Shown here: one piece after another, positions 47,836 to 57,245 of the stretch
Layout: each line of letters opens with the position of its first letter
How positions within the stretch are numbered: the stretch's first letter is position 1
Assembly (NCBI RefSeq): GCF_018403265.1
Contig: NZ_BOSI01000005.1
Coordinates: forward strand, 1-64,000
DNA from: Paenibacillus sp. J31TS4
GTDB taxonomy: Bacteria > Bacillota > Bacilli > Paenibacillales > NBRC-103111
Direction: 5' to 3'
DNA length: 64,000 nt
The notes under the pieces: generated by a model
What the model was told of the DNA's origin: nothing
The model's input: only the letters and a program-made list of their open reading frames with translations
Databases searched by the model: none
Program-made: the position numbers and the translations under genes

Positions 47836-48492
47836 TTACGATTTTGTCAAGACGGACGTGTCTTGGAATTGCGGATCCAGGAATGCGGACAGGGAAAGAA
47901 TGAACATGACGGCCATGACAACGAAGGCCACCATCCATACATAGGACGATACGCGCTGGGCGCGAGGTCCGATGGTGATGCCCCAGCTGACCAGGAACGA
48001 CCACATGCCGTTGCAGAAGTGGAACGTAGCGGCGATGATGCCGATGCAGTACAGCGCGAACGCCCAAGGCTGGGTCGCGATCTCGTGCATCCGAACGCCG
48101 AGCTCCTCATGCGTCACATTGCCGAGCGCTACCTGTACGCGCGTCTCGAACACGTGCCAGGCGATGAACAGAAGCGTCAGCACGCCGGTTACACGCTGCA
48201 GCATGAACATCTGGTTGCGGAAGTACCCGTAGTTGGTCACGTTGTTCCTGGCTGTGTAAGCGACATACAACCCGTACACGCCGTGATACAGCAGGGGGAG
48301 CCAGATGCCGAACAGCTCAAGAGCGAATACGAGCGGAAGGCTGTTCAGCCATTCGACGCCTTCAATGAATCCCCCGTGGCCTTGATTGAAGGCCGCATAG
48401 TTGGTGATCAGGTGCTCCACAAGGAAGGCCCCGATCGGGATGACGCCAAGCAAGGAATGCAGCTTGCGGTAATAGTACGAGTTTCCTGTCAT
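47836..48492 (-). CDS. sdhC: Succinate dehydrogenase cytochrome b558 subunit
   Basis: The 218-residue five-helix membrane anchor is of the Bacillus single-subunit type, so no sdhD is expected. It opens YYYRKLHSLLGVIPIGAFLV with the heme-ligand His positions: HS in helix 1, LLYHGVYGLYV, LFIAWHVFETRV and ATFHFCNGMW. It binds two b hemes and reduces menaquinone. The ATG at 48492 has AAAGGGG upstream and fits the family N-terminus; an earlier start adds an unrelated segment. It is the first gene of sdhCAB. Confidence 0.93.
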   Translation of the reverse strand: MTGNSYYYRKLHSLLGVIPIGAFLVEHLITNYAAFNQGHGGFIEGVEWLNSLPLVFALELFGIWLPLLYHGVYGLYVAYTARNNVTNYGYFRNQMFMLQRVTGVLTLLFIAWHVFETRVQVALGNVTHEELGVRMHEIATQPWAFALYCIGIIAATFHFCNGMWSFLVSWGITIGPRAQRVSSYVWMVAFVVMAVMFILSLSAFLDPQFQDTSVLTKS

Positions 48493-48545
48493 TTGAAAAA
48501 GTACCCCTTTCAAATTATGAAGCTTGTTCAGCCAAACCACCTATC

Positions 48546-48574
48546 ATTGTACCCCTGGCTTCCATGAGCGTCAA
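48546..48574 (-). promoter_or_regulatory. Sigma-A promoter of sdhCAB
   Basis: On the minus strand TTGACG, a 17-base spacer and TACAAT lie about 54 bases before the sdhC start. It is near consensus. Confidence 0.75.
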
Positions 48575-48845
48575 CAATTTGTAACATCTTTCGACTTGCA
48601 AACTGTGCCCTCCCGGCGCCTGACAGAAAAAACGGCCTGACCATCCGTCTCTGCTTAGTTTCCTTGGTAGAGGTTGGATTTATTCAGGCGTTTGGCTATG
48701 ATGTGAACGTTACGTGACAGCTTTTATTTTAGCCCCGGTCTGCTTATAATGGAAGTGCTTATTATGTATATGCTTTTATCAGCTTTCTGCATAAGGGAAG
48801 CGAATGACGGGAAACGGTACCCAATTAACCAAAGGAGAGAGCCAG

Positions 48846-49766
48846 ATGGAGGATCTATTCGCGTTCGCGGTCGTCGTCGAGCAGCGCAGTCTGAACAAGG
48901 CATCGGTTGTCCTCAATCTGTCGCAGCCCGCGCTGTCCCGCAAGATCAAGCATCTCGAGGACAGTCTCGGCGTGGCGCTGTTCGAGCGCAAGGGCAAGCG
49001 GCTGGAGCTGACGAGAGCCGGCCAGGTCTGCTACGAATTCGCCGTCGATATGCGGAAGCTGCACCGCGACATGACGCTGGCGATCAATCAGTTCAAGAAC
49101 GGCGAGAACACGGTGAGCATGACGATCGGCGCCAGCCTGACGACGCTGCAGTCGACGCTGCCCGATCTCATCGCCCATTATACGAGAGAATTTCCGCACA
49201 CCGATATTCATGCGCTCACCGGCAAGACGCACGAGGTCGTCACCTTCGTCAAGGAGGGAAAGGTTGACGTGGGACTGGTCGCGTCGCTGATCCAGACGCC
49301 CGGGCTGCAGTGCGTCCCCCTATTCGACGACCATCTCTGCCTCGTCCTCTCGGCCGAGCACCCGTATGCGGAGCTGAAGTCGCTTCAGATGAAGGATCTG
49401 CACGACCTGCCGATGATTCTGTTCTCCAAGGGAACCTGGTACCGGGTCATGATGGACGACTTGTTCCAGAACCATGCGGTGTTCCCGAACGTCAAGATGG
49501 AGATCGATTCGTTCGAGGCGATCATCCGGCTCGTCTCGAGCGGCAACATGGCGGCAACGCTTCTGCCCAAGTCGTATTTGCGCAGCCCGCTGCTCGAGCA
49601 CAACGAACTGTGCGTCCGAATGCTGCCGGAGCTGACGGCGGCCAAGCGAACCACCTCGCTCATCTACACGGAGCGGGCGGCCGCCGATCCGGCAGTCCGC
49701 GCTTTCCTCGACAAGGGGCGCGAGTATTTTTCGGGAGAGCGGGTTCGTCCCAAGCTCGTCCCCTGA
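48846..49766 (+). CDS. LysR family transcriptional regulator
   Basis: The protein has 306 residues. The helix-turn-helix lies within RSLNKASVVLNLSQPALSRK and IKHLEDSLGVALFERKGKRL; the effector domain follows from about residue 88 (SMTIGASLTTLQSTLPDLIA). It resembles CysL/YwbI-like members. The ATG at 48846 follows AAAGGAGAG; an upstream in-frame ATG lacks a ribosome site. A TATAAT at 48745 may be its -10. It is divergent from sdhCAB across a gap of about 350 bases, so control of sdh is possible but unproven. Confidence 0.87.
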   Translation: MEDLFAFAVVVEQRSLNKASVVLNLSQPALSRKIKHLEDSLGVALFERKGKRLELTRAGQVCYEFAVDMRKLHRDMTLAINQFKNGENTVSMTIGASLTTLQSTLPDLIAHYTREFPHTDIHALTGKTHEVVTFVKEGKVDVGLVASLIQTPGLQCVPLFDDHLCLVLSAEHPYAELKSLQMKDLHDLPMILFSKGTWYRVMMDDLFQNHAVFPNVKMEIDSFEAIIRLVSSGNMAATLLPKSYLRSPLLEHNELCVRMLPELTAAKRTTSLIYTERAAADPAVRAFLDKGREYFSGERVRPKLVP

Positions 49767-49833
49767 CGAACGGGCCCCCGCCTTCTATTGTCTCCTATTT
49801 CTTTCTACTATTTATAATAGAAGAAAGCCGACT

Positions 49834-49881
49834 AACCCGCTTCCTTTGGTCCCAACGGATCTTGAGGAATGCGGGTTTTTT
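49834..49881 (+). terminator. Rho-independent terminator
   Basis: AACCCGC and GCGGGTT enclose a 30-base loop and are followed by further T residues; the outer AAGCCG/CGGCTT can extend the stem. It lies 68 bases after the LysR gene. Confidence 0.6.
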
Positions 49882-50020
49882 GCGGCTTGCGGCGAGAAGG
49901 GGGACAGCTGAGAAAAATAGGACGTTTAATAGACAGGTTATAGGCACTGGGCTATGATGGGGGCAGCTGCCGTACCCTCCGTATGCAGCCGAAATCGCTA
50001 TGGGAAAGGATGGGAGCCTC

Positions 50021-52336
50021 ATGCGCATCCCTTGGATCGCCCGCATGACGTTCAAACGCAAGCTGACGCTCTTCTCTCTCCTCCTCAGCATCGTCCCCGT
50101 CGCCGGGGTCGGTCTCACCTCTGCCTACATGGCCTCCGCTCATATGCAGCAGGAGACCGACCGGAGCCACGCGGCGGTGCTGGAGCAGACCGGCCGCGAG
50201 CTGGACCGTCTGCTCAAGACGCTTCACATGGACTCCATCTCCCTCGCCTCGCATCCCGCCCTGAGCGCCTCCGTCCAGGCTGGCCCCGGCATCGACCGGC
50301 TGACCGAAACGCTTGCCATGACGGAGGCGATCCGCCGGGAGAGCAACTTCTCCCCGCTCCGCTGGAAGGCTTCGCTCGTCTATGTCCGATCCGGCTCGGT
50401 CTATAGCAACACCGAGACGAGCAGGTCGTCGGCCGCCTCCTACCTCGACCTCGTCTCCCACTACCGGCCTATCGCCAACTCCTCCTTTCTCGTCACACCC
50501 GCCGCAGGCACGTCCCCTCCCGAGCTGATGCTGTTCCGTCCCGTTCCGCTGTCCACTGCCTATACGGACGGCATCCTTGTGCTGCACGTCTCCGTCGACG
50601 AGCTGGTCCGCTTCCTGGACAGTCTCCATCTCAGTACAGGCAGCCGCCTCTTCGTCCTGGATGAACACGACACGGTCGTCCTGAGCCGGAATCGGGAGGA
50701 CATCGGGCAGCGCATCCCTTCCCTCGCCTCCCGCACCAGAGAGGAGACTACCGTCCCCTACGAATGGGATGGGACCGCCTACCGCCTCTCGGTCCAGCCC
50801 TCCGCCTATACGCACTGGCGCTATGCCGTCATGACGCCTGTCAGTGAGCTAACCGAGCGCGCCAAAGAGGTGATGCGCCTGACGGTGGCGGTGTCCACCG
50901 GGCTTGCGCTGTTCTGGCTGCTCTTCTCCTTCCTCGGCTCGTACCGACTCTACTATCCGATCGAGCGGATGCTCCGCAGGCTGCATCCCGAACCCGGCAG
51001 CCGGCTGCCGTTCGCCGACGGGCTCAAGGAGCTGGATGCCTGCATCGCCCGCCTCGTCGTCTCGAACCGGGAGCTCGAGCGGACCGTCCGGGAGCAGGAG
51101 CCCCGGCTCGCGCAGACGCTGCTGCGCCAGCTGCTGTTTGGCGAGGTGACCGCCAAGGACCTCCCTCTCCTGACGAAAGGCTGGCAGTTCCCGCTGGAGG
51201 AGGGGTATTTCGTCGTCGCCGTCGCTTCGGCGAACGACGAGGAGGCGTTCCTCCGCCGGTTCCGGGAGGAGGAGCGTCCCGCCCTCCAGGCCGCCTGGGC
51301 GCGGACATTGGAGGACAGCGCGGACGGCATTGCCGCCTGCCTGGCTGTCCCCATGAGACCCGGCCGGCTGGCAGCCGTCTGCAGGCTTCCGGAGGACGGC
51401 AATGACGCTCTCCTCCGGATCACCGAGGCGTTCGCCGAAGCAAAGCGGCGGCTCCCCGGCTTGTACGGCTTCTCCGCCAGTCTGTCGCTCAGCGGTCCGC
51501 TGCACGGCTTCGACCAGCTAAGCGAAGGCTACGCGGAGGCGGTCCGGCTGCTCCGCTACCGGCTGACGGCAAGCCCGGAGGAGCCGATTACCGGCGAGGC
51601 CGTCCGGGACGCACAGCCGGAAGCGGCGCCGGCAGCCGAGCGCCAGAAGCGCATCGTCGGCCTGCTTCTGGATGGCAATCAGACTGCGGCTGGCGAGGAG
51701 CTTGGCGCCTTGTTCCGGCATTGGCAGGCGACCGGCGCCAGCTCCGACGCGATCTTCGCTTCGCTCGGCTACCTACTTACCGAGCTGGACTGCCAGACGG
51801 CCAGGCTCGGCGTCCGGCTGCAGGAGGCGGTGGGAGAGGACCCGCATCAGGCCGTCCTCCGGCATGCGTCCCTCCCCGCGCTGGAGCGATGGCTCGTCTC
51901 GGTCGTCTTCCCCGCCGTCCAATCGCAGATCCACGCCGAGGAAGTGAAGCGCCGGACCCTTGTCGTTCACAGCATCCGGACCCGCATCGACGAGCACTGC
52001 GAGGAGGAGCTGTCGCTGCAGCGGTTCGCGGACAGCTGCGGGGTGTCGGTCTCCCACCTGAGCCGGATGTTCAAGGAAGAGACCGGGATGCCGTTCAGCG
52101 ACTATGTGCTCGCCCGCCGGATGAGCCGGGCGAAGGAGCTGCTTGAGCATACCGCCGTGCCGATCAAGGAGATAGCCGTCCGCCTTCGCTACGCGAATGT
52201 GACGAACTTTGCCCGGGCTTTCAAGCAGGTGCACGGTACGACGCCGGGCAAATGCCGCACCGCCACCCAGGCCGGCCCTATCATCCGCAGAGCGCATCCG
52301 AATGATCTTTATTTTCCGGGCAATAACGCCAAATGA
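50021..52336 (+). CDS. Membrane AraC-type regulator with extracellular sensor
   Basis: The protein has about 771 residues. Helix 1 (LFSLLLSIVPVAGVGLTSAY) and helix 2 (LTVAVSTGLALFWLLFSFLG, near 295) bracket a Cache-like extracellular sensor of about 240 residues. A cytoplasmic linker follows, then a C-terminal AraC double helix-turn-helix: LQRFADSCGVSVSHLSRMFK and AVPIKEIAVRLRYANVTNFA. This is the YesN-like/membrane AraC type that senses a carbohydrate and activates the adjacent importer. The start at 50021 follows GGGAG; an ATG 21 bases upstream is an alternative. The importer genes follow immediately. Confidence 0.85.
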   Translation: MRIPWIARMTFKRKLTLFSLLLSIVPVAGVGLTSAYMASAHMQQETDRSHAAVLEQTGRELDRLLKTLHMDSISLASHPALSASVQAGPGIDRLTETLAMTEAIRRESNFSPLRWKASLVYVRSGSVYSNTETSRSSAASYLDLVSHYRPIANSSFLVTPAAGTSPPELMLFRPVPLSTAYTDGILVLHVSVDELVRFLDSLHLSTGSRLFVLDEHDTVVLSRNREDIGQRIPSLASRTREETTVPYEWDGTAYRLSVQPSAYTHWRYAVMTPVSELTERAKEVMRLTVAVSTGLALFWLLFSFLGSYRLYYPIERMLRRLHPEPGSRLPFADGLKELDACIARLVVSNRELERTVREQEPRLAQTLLRQLLFGEVTAKDLPLLTKGWQFPLEEGYFVVAVASANDEEAFLRRFREEERPALQAAWARTLEDSADGIAACLAVPMRPGRLAAVCRLPEDGNDALLRITEAFAEAKRRLPGLYGFSASLSLSGPLHGFDQLSEGYAEAVRLLRYRLTASPEEPITGEAVRDAQPEAAPAAERQKRIVGLLLDGNQTAAGEELGALFRHWQATGASSDAIFASLGYLLTELDCQTARLGVRLQEAVGEDPHQAVLRHASLPALERWLVSVVFPAVQSQIHAEEVKRRTLVVHSIRTRIDEHCEEELSLQRFADSCGVSVSHLSRMFKEETGMPFSDYVLARRMSRAKELLEHTAVPIKEIAVRLRYANVTNFARAFKQVHGTTPGKCRTATQAGPIIRRAHPNDLYFPGNNAK

Positions 52337-52404
52337 TGATTGTTTGGCAGGAGCGGGCGCGTTATTTTGTAAGCGTTCACAATTTATTGAAAGGGGAATT
52401 CGCC

Positions 52405-53973
52405 ATGAAGCCAACCCGCTCGCCCATCCGGTCCGCCGGACTCCTCGGCACGCTCTCCGGGACGCTGCTGCTGGCCGCCTGCTCCGGTTCAGCCCCGGGA
52501 GAATCCGAGGCGGCCTCCGGAACGAAGGATCTGCGCATCCTGCTTTCCCACACGAACGCCAAATACGCGATGCAGTATAAGGATGACAACGACCGCTACA
52601 CCAAGGAGCTATCCCGCCTGTCCGGCTTTAACCTGCATTACGATTTTCTCGGCCACGGCCAGGACTTCATCCAGCAGCTGACGCTCCGGTTCGCCTCCAA
52701 CGACCTCGGGGACCTCGTCCGCACGGACACCATCACCTCCAGCATCCATCCCGGTGCGTTGGAGCAGGGAGTCTTCCAGGAGCTCGGCCCGCTCCTCGAC
52801 AAGTACGGTCCGGACATCAAGAAGAAGATCCCGCAGGCTGCCTGGGACAGCCCCCGCGTCAGCAAGGACGGCAAAATCTACGGCATTCCCGTCCTCAATC
52901 CCGTCCCGGCATACCGGGTCGTTTACATCCGCCAGGATTGGCTCGACAAGCTGAACATGCAGCAGCCCAAGACGGTGGACGATTATCTGAAGTTCTTCGA
53001 GGCGGTCAAGGCAAACGACATGAACGGCAACGGAGACCCAAACGACGAATACGGGTTCTACGTCCGCGAGAATCTCGATTACAGCGATCTATTCTTCAAG
53101 GAATTCGGCGCACATCCGAAGGAATGGCTGTACCGGGACGGCAAGCTGCAGCCCGGGCTCATCCAGCCGGAGATCAAGGAGAGCCTGAGATTCTGGAAGA
53201 TGCTCTACGACAAAGGCTACGTCAACCCCAACATGTTCACAAACAAAAGCTCGGATTGGCGGGCGGGCATCAAGCAGGGCAAGGGCGGCATGTGGCTGCA
53301 TGACGTGCCCAATTACAACGTCGACTGGCAGCCGAGCCTGTTCGTGAACGAAAAGAACGTCAAAATCTCCATGCTCGAGGCGCCCGATGGTCCCAAGGGC
53401 AAAGGCATTACGGCCGAGAACGACCAGATCAATTACGTCTGGGTTATTCCCTCGTCGAACAAGCATCCCGAGACCGCCATCCAGTATTTGAACTGGGCCT
53501 GGAGCTCGGAGGAGGCGGACCGCTTCTTCGCTTACGGCATCGAGGGCGTCAACTATACGGTCGACAACGGCAAAGTAAACTTCGACGCGGCGTCCAAGGA
53601 CAATACGGAGAACGATCCGACCGAATTCTTCCGCATCACCGCCAATCCACGGAAGATCGGCAGTCTCGATCCGCTCGTCCTCGACGTCGACCCGAACGCC
53701 GACCTGCTGCGCCAGGGACTGGAGGCGGCCAAACGGTCGATCTACAAGAACGAGGCGCTGTACATGCCGTCGCTGGAGGCGATGAACACGAATCCGCAGC
53801 TCGGCGCCGGGGCGGGCACCCTCTTCCTCGACATGTTCGCCAAGGTCGTCACCGGCAAAGCCGATATCGACAAAGCCTTCGACGACTTCGTCAAGGAGTG
53901 GAAGGCGCGCGGAGGCGAGGCGGCTATCCAGGAGGCGACCAGCTGGTACAAAGCGACGCATCCCAGCAAATAA
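52405..53973 (+). CDS. ABC transporter solute-binding lipoprotein (LplA-like)
   Basis: The protein has 522 residues. The signal peptide ends LLGTLSGTLLLAAC, giving a lipobox cysteine anchored to the membrane. The body is a family-1 extracellular sugar-binding protein of the large Bacillales LplA type, with IPVLNPVPAYRVVYIRQDWL, DMNGNGDPNDEYGFYV and a Trp-rich C-terminal lobe. It delivers an oligosaccharide to the permeases downstream. The ATG at 52405 has AAAGGGGAA upstream. It lies 68 bases after the regulator gene. Confidence 0.88.
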   Translation: MKPTRSPIRSAGLLGTLSGTLLLAACSGSAPGESEAASGTKDLRILLSHTNAKYAMQYKDDNDRYTKELSRLSGFNLHYDFLGHGQDFIQQLTLRFASNDLGDLVRTDTITSSIHPGALEQGVFQELGPLLDKYGPDIKKKIPQAAWDSPRVSKDGKIYGIPVLNPVPAYRVVYIRQDWLDKLNMQQPKTVDDYLKFFEAVKANDMNGNGDPNDEYGFYVRENLDYSDLFFKEFGAHPKEWLYRDGKLQPGLIQPEIKESLRFWKMLYDKGYVNPNMFTNKSSDWRAGIKQGKGGMWLHDVPNYNVDWQPSLFVNEKNVKISMLEAPDGPKGKGITAENDQINYVWVIPSSNKHPETAIQYLNWAWSSEEADRFFAYGIEGVNYTVDNGKVNFDAASKDNTENDPTEFFRITANPRKIGSLDPLVLDVDPNADLLRQGLEAAKRSIYKNEALYMPSLEAMNTNPQLGAGAGTLFLDMFAKVVTGKADIDKAFDDFVKEWKARGGEAAIQEATSWYKATHPSK

Positions 53974-53997
53974 CGGGATACGGGAAGGAGCGTTTCT

Positions 53998-54897
53998 ATG
54001 CTTAAGAAGCTGTCCCAGCGCGACGCCGCCCTGCTGCTGCTTCTGGCGCTGCCGGGCATCCTGCATTTTCTCGTCTTCCGGTACATTCCGCTCGGGGGCA
54101 ATGTGATCGCGTTTCAAAAATACAACCTGTTCAAGGGTTTCCTGGAAAGCCCCTGGGTTGGACTGGATAACTTTCGGCAGATGTTCGCCTACCGGGAATT
54201 CTATCAAATTCTTCGCAATACGCTGCTGCTCAGCCTCTATTCCATCCTGTTCGGCTTCCCGGCGCCGCTCGTGCTGGCGCTGATGCTGAATGAGATGAGG
54301 CGGATGTGGCTCAAGCGCTCGGTCCAGACGCTCTTGTACCTCCCCCACTTTCTCTCCTGGGTCATCGTGGGGGGCATCTTCGTTAACATGCTGACGACCG
54401 AAGGCTTCCTCAACACCGTCTTCGGCTGGTTCGGAATCGACCGCAAAGATTACATGACCGATCCCGCCTACTTCCGGACCATTCTGGTCAGTACCGGCAT
54501 CTGGAAGGAGGTTGGCTGGGGAACGATTCTGTATCTGGCGGCGCTCGCCGGCATCAACCCGAACTTATACGAAGCCGCTATGGTCGACGGGGCCGGCCGG
54601 TGGCGGCAAATGTGGTCGATCACGCTGCCTTCTCTCCTGCCGGCGATCGTCGTGCTGTTCCTGCTGCGCGTCGGCAACGTGCTGGACGCCAATGTCGAGC
54701 AGGTGCTCGTCTTCCAGAATCCGCTCGTCCGGGAGGTCGGCGAGGTGATCGACACCTACGTCTACCGGATCGGCCTGCTCGGCGCGCAGTTCAGCCTGAC
54801 GACCGCCATCGGCATGTTCAAGTCGGGGATCGGTCTCGTTCTGATCGTCGGTCTGAACGCTTTCAGCAAGCGGACGACCGGCGAAAGCATCTATTAA
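53998..54897 (+). CDS. Sugar ABC transporter permease (LplB-like)
   Basis: The 299-residue inner-membrane permease has six helices. It opens LLLLALPGILHFLVFRYIPL; the EAA loop reads NPNLYEAAMVDGAGRWRQMW, which contacts the ATPase. The segment QMFAYREFYQILRNTLLLSL is typical of LplB proteins. It starts 24 bases after the binding-protein gene and ends 16 bases before the second permease. It is a subunit of a CUT1-type importer. Confidence 0.9.
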   Translation: MLKKLSQRDAALLLLLALPGILHFLVFRYIPLGGNVIAFQKYNLFKGFLESPWVGLDNFRQMFAYREFYQILRNTLLLSLYSILFGFPAPLVLALMLNEMRRMWLKRSVQTLLYLPHFLSWVIVGGIFVNMLTTEGFLNTVFGWFGIDRKDYMTDPAYFRTILVSTGIWKEVGWGTILYLAALAGINPNLYEAAMVDGAGRWRQMWSITLPSLLPAIVVLFLLRVGNVLDANVEQVLVFQNPLVREVGEVIDTYVYRIGLLGAQFSLTTAIGMFKSGIGLVLIVGLNAFSKRTTGESIY

Positions 54898-54913
54898 GCC
54901 AAGGAGGGGTTCC

Positions 54914-55789
54914 ATGCCTGCCTATCGCAGCGACCGCCGGTTCCAGCTGGCGAACGACTTGTTTCTCGTGCTGGTCAGCCTGACCATGTTTGCCCCCCTC
55001 CTCCATCTCGCGGCTGTCTCTCTCAGCGCCCCGGAATACGTAGGCGCCAAGCTCGTCACCTTTTGGCCGAGAGGCTTCAGTCTGGAGGTGTACCGCACGA
55101 TCTTCGGCACCTCCTCACTCTGGCGGGCAATGGGAGTGAGCGTCTACATCACCGTCGTCGGGACGCTGCTCGCCCTGCTGTTCACCTCGACGATCGCTTA
55201 TTCCCTCTCTCGCCCGCAGATGCCGCTGCGCGGCTGGATTCTCAAAGGGATCGTGCTGACGTTCGTCTTTTCGGTGCCGCTTATTCCGAGCTATCTGCTC
55301 GTCCGGACGCTCCAGATGGACAACACGCTGTGGGCGCTGATGGTGCCCGGTGCGCTCTCCGCCTTCAACGTCTTCATCATGAAGACATTCTTCCAGGGGC
55401 TGTCGGCGGAGCTGTTCGACGCCGCCAAGATGGACGGCTGCAGCGAGCTCGGCATCTACGCGCGCATCGCCATCCCGCTCTCTTCTCCCGTCATCGCAAC
55501 GATCGGCCTGTTCCATGCCGTGGGCCAGTGGAATTCCTACTTCAGCGCCCTCATCTACATCAAGACGAAGACGCTCCTGCCGATCCAGGTGCTGCTGCGC
55601 AATCTGGTCGTCGAGGACGGGCTTGGGTCGATGTCGCAGATTCAGACCGTGGACCTGTCCCGCACCTCCACGCCGGAGATGATGAAGGCCGGCATCCTGC
55701 TCTTCGCGACGCTGCCCATCCTGATCGTCTACCCGTTCCTGCAAAAATACTTCGTCAAAGGGGCCATGCTCGGCTCGCTCAAGGAATAG
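54914..55789 (+). CDS. Sugar ABC transporter permease (YtcP/LplC-like)
   Basis: The 291-residue permease has six helices. It begins FLVLVSLTMFAPLLHLAAVS, has the MFXFL-like segment FNVFIMKTFFQGLSAELFDA and the EAA loop AKMDGCSELGIYARIAIPLS. It forms the heterodimer with the preceding LplB-like permease. No ATP-binding subunit is encoded in the window; in bacilli such importers use a shared MsmX-type ATPase, so this is expected and not a gap. Confidence 0.9.
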   Translation: MPAYRSDRRFQLANDLFLVLVSLTMFAPLLHLAAVSLSAPEYVGAKLVTFWPRGFSLEVYRTIFGTSSLWRAMGVSVYITVVGTLLALLFTSTIAYSLSRPQMPLRGWILKGIVLTFVFSVPLIPSYLLVRTLQMDNTLWALMVPGALSAFNVFIMKTFFQGLSAELFDAAKMDGCSELGIYARIAIPLSSPVIATIGLFHAVGQWNSYFSALIYIKTKTLLPIQVLLRNLVVEDGLGSMSQIQTVDLSRTSTPEMMKAGILLFATLPILIVYPFLQKYFVKGAMLGSLKE

Positions 55790-55827
55790 GCGGCGGATAC
55801 GAAAGCCCGCGCCGCCCCAAACGCAGC

Positions 55828-55877
55828 AAGCCCTCTTGTCCGCCGCCGGAGAATCCGGCGTTCGGGCAAGAGGGCTT
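55828..55877. terminator. Bidirectional terminator
   Basis: AAGCCCTCTTG and CAAGAGGGCTT are exact complements, with inner CGCCGG/CCGGCG pairing. It lies between the permease gene and the convergent antiporter gene. Confidence 0.8.
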
Positions 55878-55974
55878 GTTTCCGCATCGAGCGTGTTTCG
55901 GTGCGCAGCGCTTGGCGATCGTTTAACGGCGGCGGCCTTGCTCATGCTGGACGAGCGCCGCTGTTCGGCTCGCG

Positions 55975-57210
55975 TCAGCGGCCGTCCGGCAGCGCGAGTC
56001 CGAGCCGGCGGGCGAGCCAGCCGGTCGTGCTGGCTTGGACGAGTATCGTCAGCAGCACGGCGAGGAACGTCACCGACGAGATGACGTCGGCATGCGCGAC
56101 TCCCTGCGCCGCGATCATGCCGGACAGCGCCGCCGGAATGACGCCCGTCTCGCGCACCCAGAACATAAACAAGATCTCGTTCCTCTCCCATTTGGCCTTC
56201 CGGTCGGGGAGCGCGCAGGCAAGCACCGTCAGCGGACGGGCGACGAGCATGAAGACGAGAAGGACGGCGAGGCTCGGAACCATATTCGCCAGGATGACGG
56301 TGAAATTGACCTGGCTGCCGAGCAGGATGAAGATCAGCATCCGCATAATGACCGTTACGTTGTCGGAGAAGTGGGCCATCTCCCTCTCCTTGCTTTCCAC
56401 GTTCAGCCCGAAGCTACCTGCATTGCCCCAGACGAGGCCCGCGACGAACGTCGCCATGAACCCGCTGACGTGCAGCAGGTCTCCCGCCAGGTAGGCGCTG
56501 ATGGCCGTCACCATCATGGCGATCGTCGTGTAATCGCGCAGCAGGCCGAGACGGGAGTGGGCGACAAGATAGAGCAGCACGTATCCGACCGCGAGGCCGA
56601 CCGCAATGCCGCCGAAGGCGGTCACCGCGAATTCCTTGACCGCCCCTGTGAGGGAGAAGCCCCCTCCGCCGGTGACCATCGCGAGCACGGTGAACGTCAG
56701 GATCGAGCCTGTCGCGTCGTTGAACGCCGACTCGCTCTCCACCGTTTCCCGCACCTTGGTCCTCACCTTCACCTGGCGGAACACCGGGATGAGGGTGGCC
56801 GGATCGGTCGAGGCGATGACCGCTCCCAGCAGGACGGCGTACAGCCAGGGCAGATCAAGCAGGAAACGAGCGGCGACCGCCGTCACGCCGCATGTCAGCA
56901 GGACGCCCGGCACGCTGAGGAGCGTCAGCGTGAGCCAGACCTTTTTCAGTCCTCCCAGGGCGATATTCTTGCCGCCGTCGAACAGAATGAGCGCCGATCC
57001 CGTCAGCAGAATGAATTGGTTGACGAACGTCGAGCTCGGCTCGTTGATCAGATGCAAGCCTTTGCCGACGATCATGCCGGCAAACAAGAACAAGGCGACG
57101 TCCGGCAGCTTGAGCGCGCCGGCGAGCCGCCCCGAGAACATCCCGAGTCCCAGAATGAGAATGACCAGGCCCAGCACATGATGAATCAGTACCCCATTGT
57201 CCGCATTCAC
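55975..57210 (-). CDS. Monovalent cation:proton antiporter (CPA1/NhaP-type)
   Basis: The 411-residue membrane protein has 12-13 helices. Typical features are the first helix VLGLVILILGLGMFSGRLAG, GSALILFDGGKNIALGGLKK, AVLLGAVIASTDPATLIPVF, and the ion-binding FNDATGSILTFTVLA (Asp of the ND-type motif). It lacks a cytosolic TrkA-N domain. It is the third gene after ktrB and ktrA, 35 bases downstream, and so belongs to the same riboswitch-controlled unit. K+ or Na+ exchange cannot be distinguished. Confidence 0.85.
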   Translation of the reverse strand: MNADNGVLIHHVLGLVILILGLGMFSGRLAGALKLPDVALFLFAGMIVGKGLHLINEPSSTFVNQFILLTGSALILFDGGKNIALGGLKKVWLTLTLLSVPGVLLTCGVTAVAARFLLDLPWLYAVLLGAVIASTDPATLIPVFRQVKVRTKVRETVESESAFNDATGSILTFTVLAMVTGGGGFSLTGAVKEFAVTAFGGIAVGLAVGYVLLYLVAHSRLGLLRDYTTIAMMVTAISAYLAGDLLHVSGFMATFVAGLVWGNAGSFGLNVESKEREMAHFSDNVTVIMRMLIFILLGSQVNFTVILANMVPSLAVLLVFMLVARPLTVLACALPDRKAKWERNEILFMFWVRETGVIPAALSGMIAAQGVAHADVISSVTFLAVLLTILVQASTTGWLARRLGLALPDGR

Positions 57211-57245
57211 TTGCGATCCTTCTTTCCGGCTGCTGAATGAGACGC

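Noticed and set aside
47836-48492. Missing sdhD as a gene loss
   Set aside because: The Bacillus-type complex II uses one five-helix anchor subunit, so only sdhC is expected.
53089-54348. 419-codon minus-strand frame across the sugar importer genes
   Set aside because: The opposite strand encodes a clear binding protein and permease with correct signals and spacing.
50021-55789. Sugar importer as incomplete because no ATPase is encoded
   Set aside because: Importers of this type in bacilli commonly share an MsmX-like ATPase encoded elsewhere.
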